A stretch of 64,000 bases of DNA from Bacillota bacterium. GTDB taxonomy: Bacteria; Bacillota; Clostridia; Christensenellales; SZUA-584. The stretch is taken from contig JAEYPS010000032.1 in assembly GCA_023410475.1 (NCBI GenBank), positions 186,001-250,000 on the forward strand. Direction: 5' to 3'. Of the stretch, positions 62,187-64,000 are shown piece by piece (positions within the stretch are counted from its first letter, which is position 1; every line of letters starts with the position of its first letter). The position numbers and the translations under genes were made by a program. The notes beneath the pieces were generated by a model that searched no databases, was not told the DNA's origin, and saw only the letters and a program-made list of their open reading frames with translations.

Positions 62187-63142
62187 TAAAACAAAGGATC
62201 GCAATACCGTTAATACTGATATTGATGTTAATTTTGACAGCGTGCGGATCGCCGAGAACTAACTCGCCCGTAAATACTCCGCCTATAAACCCGAAAGCGG
62301 AAGCGGCCAACAAAGACACGTCGAGCGTAACGCTTTATTTCGGTTACCGCGGAGAAGACCTGCTGGCGGGAGAAACCCGCAAGATAAACGTCCCGGTCAG
62401 CGATACGCTGGAGGTAGCGGTATTAAAGGCTCTGATAGGCGGGCCGTCTGCTGACAGAGACGAGCTTGCAAGGCTGTTCTGGGACGGCGTCGAACTTGTG
62501 GGAGTTTCTTCAAACGAGGACATACTGTTTGTGACGCTCAGCGACAAATTCGTATCTACCGACCCCGGTGAGATTTCGCTGGTCGAGGGCAGCGTAAGCG
62601 ATCAAAAGAGGCTCGCTATATACTCCATCGTCAATACTGTAGTCGAGATGGGCAAATACTCCCGCGTGCAGATATATGTCGACCGCGAAGACAACGAAAT
62701 GGGAGAAAGAATAACGCGGGGCGAAGCCGGATGGAGCGACGATCAGGGCGCTTATCTTGAGCCGCTCGCGCGGGAAGCGGCGCTTGTCCTCACGCCCGAG
62801 AACACTCTTAGGGAGGCGCTTGAATCATTCGCGATGAAGGATTGGATGCGGCTTTACGAGTTCACGGCCTACACAAGCCCGGATTCTACCGTAAAGCCCG
62901 ACACCGCGGCGTTTTCCGACGCGCTCACAGCCGCCGGCAACGGACTCGAAAGCTATAACATAACGAGTTCAAACGTATCGTCCGACGGCAAGACTTGTGT
63001 CGTTATGCTGGACTACTCCGTCAGGACCAAGGAGAGAGGCACCATAGACAGGAAGGACATTAACGTTGTAATGGTAAGAGCGAACGACATATGGCAGCTG
63101 TCTTATACGTCGCTTGTCAAACTGCTGATAAACGTAGGATAG
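62183..63142 (+). CDS. GerMN-domain lipoprotein
   Basis: A 319-residue lipoprotein: signal MIKQRIAIPLILILMLILTAC, Cys 21, a Pro/Asn-rich linker, then a GerMN domain (VTLYFGYRGEDLLAGETRKINV...EVAVLKALIGGPSADRDELARLFW...VTLSDKF...LAIYSIVNTVVEMGKYSRVQIYVD) at about 48-175. GerMN domains occur in GerM, a spore peptidoglycan and engulfment factor, and in vegetative lipoproteins next to two-component systems. A second C-terminal domain (residues ~205-315) is of unknown type. ATGA overlap with the kinase gene. Confidence 0.85.
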   Translation: MIKQRIAIPLILILMLILTACGSPRTNSPVNTPPINPKAEAANKDTSSVTLYFGYRGEDLLAGETRKINVPVSDTLEVAVLKALIGGPSADRDELARLFWDGVELVGVSSNEDILFVTLSDKFVSTDPGEISLVEGSVSDQKRLAIYSIVNTVVEMGKYSRVQIYVDREDNEMGERITRGEAGWSDDQGAYLEPLAREAALVLTPENTLREALESFAMKDWMRLYEFTAYTSPDSTVKPDTAAFSDALTAAGNGLESYNITSSNVSSDGKTCVVMLDYSVRTKERGTIDRKDINVVMVRANDIWQLSYTSLVKLLINVG

Positions 63143-63145
63143 ATA

Positions 63146-64000
63146 ATGAAAAGACTTATCGCAGCCGCAATTTGCGTTTTATTACTTCTTGGCGCATGCG
63201 GCGTAATAAAAGAAACAGGCGAGCGGGGCAGGCCGATACCCGCGAGCAAGCTAGATATGACAGACATCGGCTATCCGGGCAGGGTAGAGAAGTTTGCCGT
63301 GTATTTTTATAATACCACGAGCAAAACTCTGACCGCTGAGATAAGAACGATAATCATAAGTCAGGACGCCAACCCGGCCGAGGTGGCGGTGGGCGAACTC
63401 TTAATGGGCCCATCAAACGACAGCATGCTGTCAAAGGTCGCGCCCGAGGGAATGGAGCTTGAGCGTATAGAATACTCGCGGGATGTCGCCAACGTCTACA
63501 TTTCTTATGACGGCGAAGTTATGCAGCCAAAGGATAAATACATACTTGAGCTTGCCATAGCCAATACGGTCACGGACATACTGGGAACAACATATATATC
63601 TGTTTTTTACAATGGGCTGCAGACAGGATTTTATAACGGCATACAGGCAGGGCTCTCAGGCGTGCCTTACGCCCCGCTAAAAAAACATACGGGCAGCATT
63701 GAGGACGCGTGGCTTCAGGAATCCGCCATATATGCCGAAGTGCCGTCGTTTCCCTATCCGGGTGATCCAAAAAACGATCATGAGCCCGAGTCGGGAGATG
63801 AAGACTCTTTGCCCCCGGCTGAAAAGCAGAACGAAATGACGACGGTGCTTTATTATATTTCCGCGGGCGGCGGGTTTATACTGCCTGAAACGCGCAAGGT
63901 AAAGTATACGGACGGCAAATATATTGAAGGCCTTATCACCGAGCTCGGAAAAAGGCCGCTCAACTCCAATACAATGACAAACCCGCTGGCGGATGATCTT
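63146..64000 (+). CDS. GerMN-domain lipoprotein, 3' end outside window
   Basis: The first 285 residues of a lipoprotein: signal MKRLIAAAICVLLLLGAC, then a GerMN domain (KFAVYFYNTTSKTLTAEIRTIIIS...EVAVGELLMGPSNDSMLSKVAPEG...VYISYDGEV...LELAIANTVTDILG) and, after a PGDP/EPESGDEDS linker, the start of what looks like a second GerMN domain (TTVLYYISAGGGFILPETRKV...YIEGLITELGKRPL). GerM proteins have two such domains in tandem. Starts 3 bases after the previous stop, so it belongs to the same operon. Confidence 0.8.
   Translation, partial: MKRLIAAAICVLLLLGACGVIKETGERGRPIPASKLDMTDIGYPGRVEKFAVYFYNTTSKTLTAEIRTIIISQDANPAEVAVGELLMGPSNDSMLSKVAPEGMELERIEYSRDVANVYISYDGEVMQPKDKYILELAIANTVTDILGTTYISVFYNGLQTGFYNGIQAGLSGVPYAPLKKHTGSIEDAWLQESAIYAEVPSFPYPGDPKNDHEPESGDEDSLPPAEKQNEMTTVLYYISAGGGFILPETRKVKYTDGKYIEGLITELGKRPLNSNTMTNPLADDL

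Noticed and set aside
1..64000. tRNA genes, riboswitches, insertion sequences and prophage genes
   Set aside because: I looked on both strands for tRNA-like arms, common riboswitch cores, transposase motifs and phage genes and found none that I could support by eye.

Overview
This window comes from an endospore-forming Firmicute, most likely a Clostridia-type anaerobe of moderate G+C content. It carries spo0A, spoIVB, spoIIM, three separate ger (spore germinant receptor) operons, GerMN-domain lipoproteins, a CotH-like protein and pyruvate phosphate dikinase. The housekeeping order argR-recN-spoIVB-spo0A and dgt-dnaG-rpoD-trmK is typical of the phylum. TTG starts are common, and each is preceded by a recognisable ribosome binding site or a well-placed family N-terminus.

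Region 1 (1-2.5 kb): the end of an M24-peptidase-like gene with a degenerate metal site, a 470-base intergenic stretch full of long inverted repeats, and an MFS transporter. Region 2 (2.5-22.5 kb): a germination island. Cluster 1 (+) is gerA-C-D-B-B. Cluster 2 (-) is gerA-B-C-D, joined by 4-base start/stop overlaps, and lies downstream of three tandem CBO0543-like membrane proteins. Cluster 3 (+) is gerB-C-A, preceded by a glycine-rich lipoprotein with a good sigma-G-type promoter. Between clusters 2 and 3 lie more small membrane proteins and a His-rich YmaF-like protein. Region 3 (22.6-29.9 kb): an unusual protein joining a P-loop-less KaiC-like domain to a PEP-synthase ATP-grasp domain, a lamin-tail/CotH protein, and an alanine-dehydrogenase/carboxyethylornithine-synthase homologue.

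Region 4 (29.9-38.6 kb) holds the most notable system. A ~595-base structured RNA has its own near-consensus promoter, a closing terminal stem and a U-run terminator. It is followed at once by a small membrane protein with a DxxxD motif, then tlyA, a lipoprotein, nadK, argR, recN, spoIVB, spo0A and spoIIM. The layout, size and partner gene identify it as an OLE (ornate, large, extremophilic) RNA with its OapA protein. Region 5 (38.7-49.2 kb): ppdK, a uroporphyrinogen-decarboxylase-like protein, dgt-dnaG-rpoD, trmK, a Nif3-like protein and a zinc-ribbon coiled-coil protein. Region 6 (49.2-64 kb): rnpB (RNase P RNA), a 2786-residue cyclic beta-1,2-glucan-synthase-like protein, a YgiQ radical SAM protein, and a two-component system followed by two GerMN lipoproteins, the last cut by the window edge.

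All calls were made by reading the sequence and translations. No database or covariance-model search was run. Starts were chosen from ribosome binding sites, overlaps and family N-termini.
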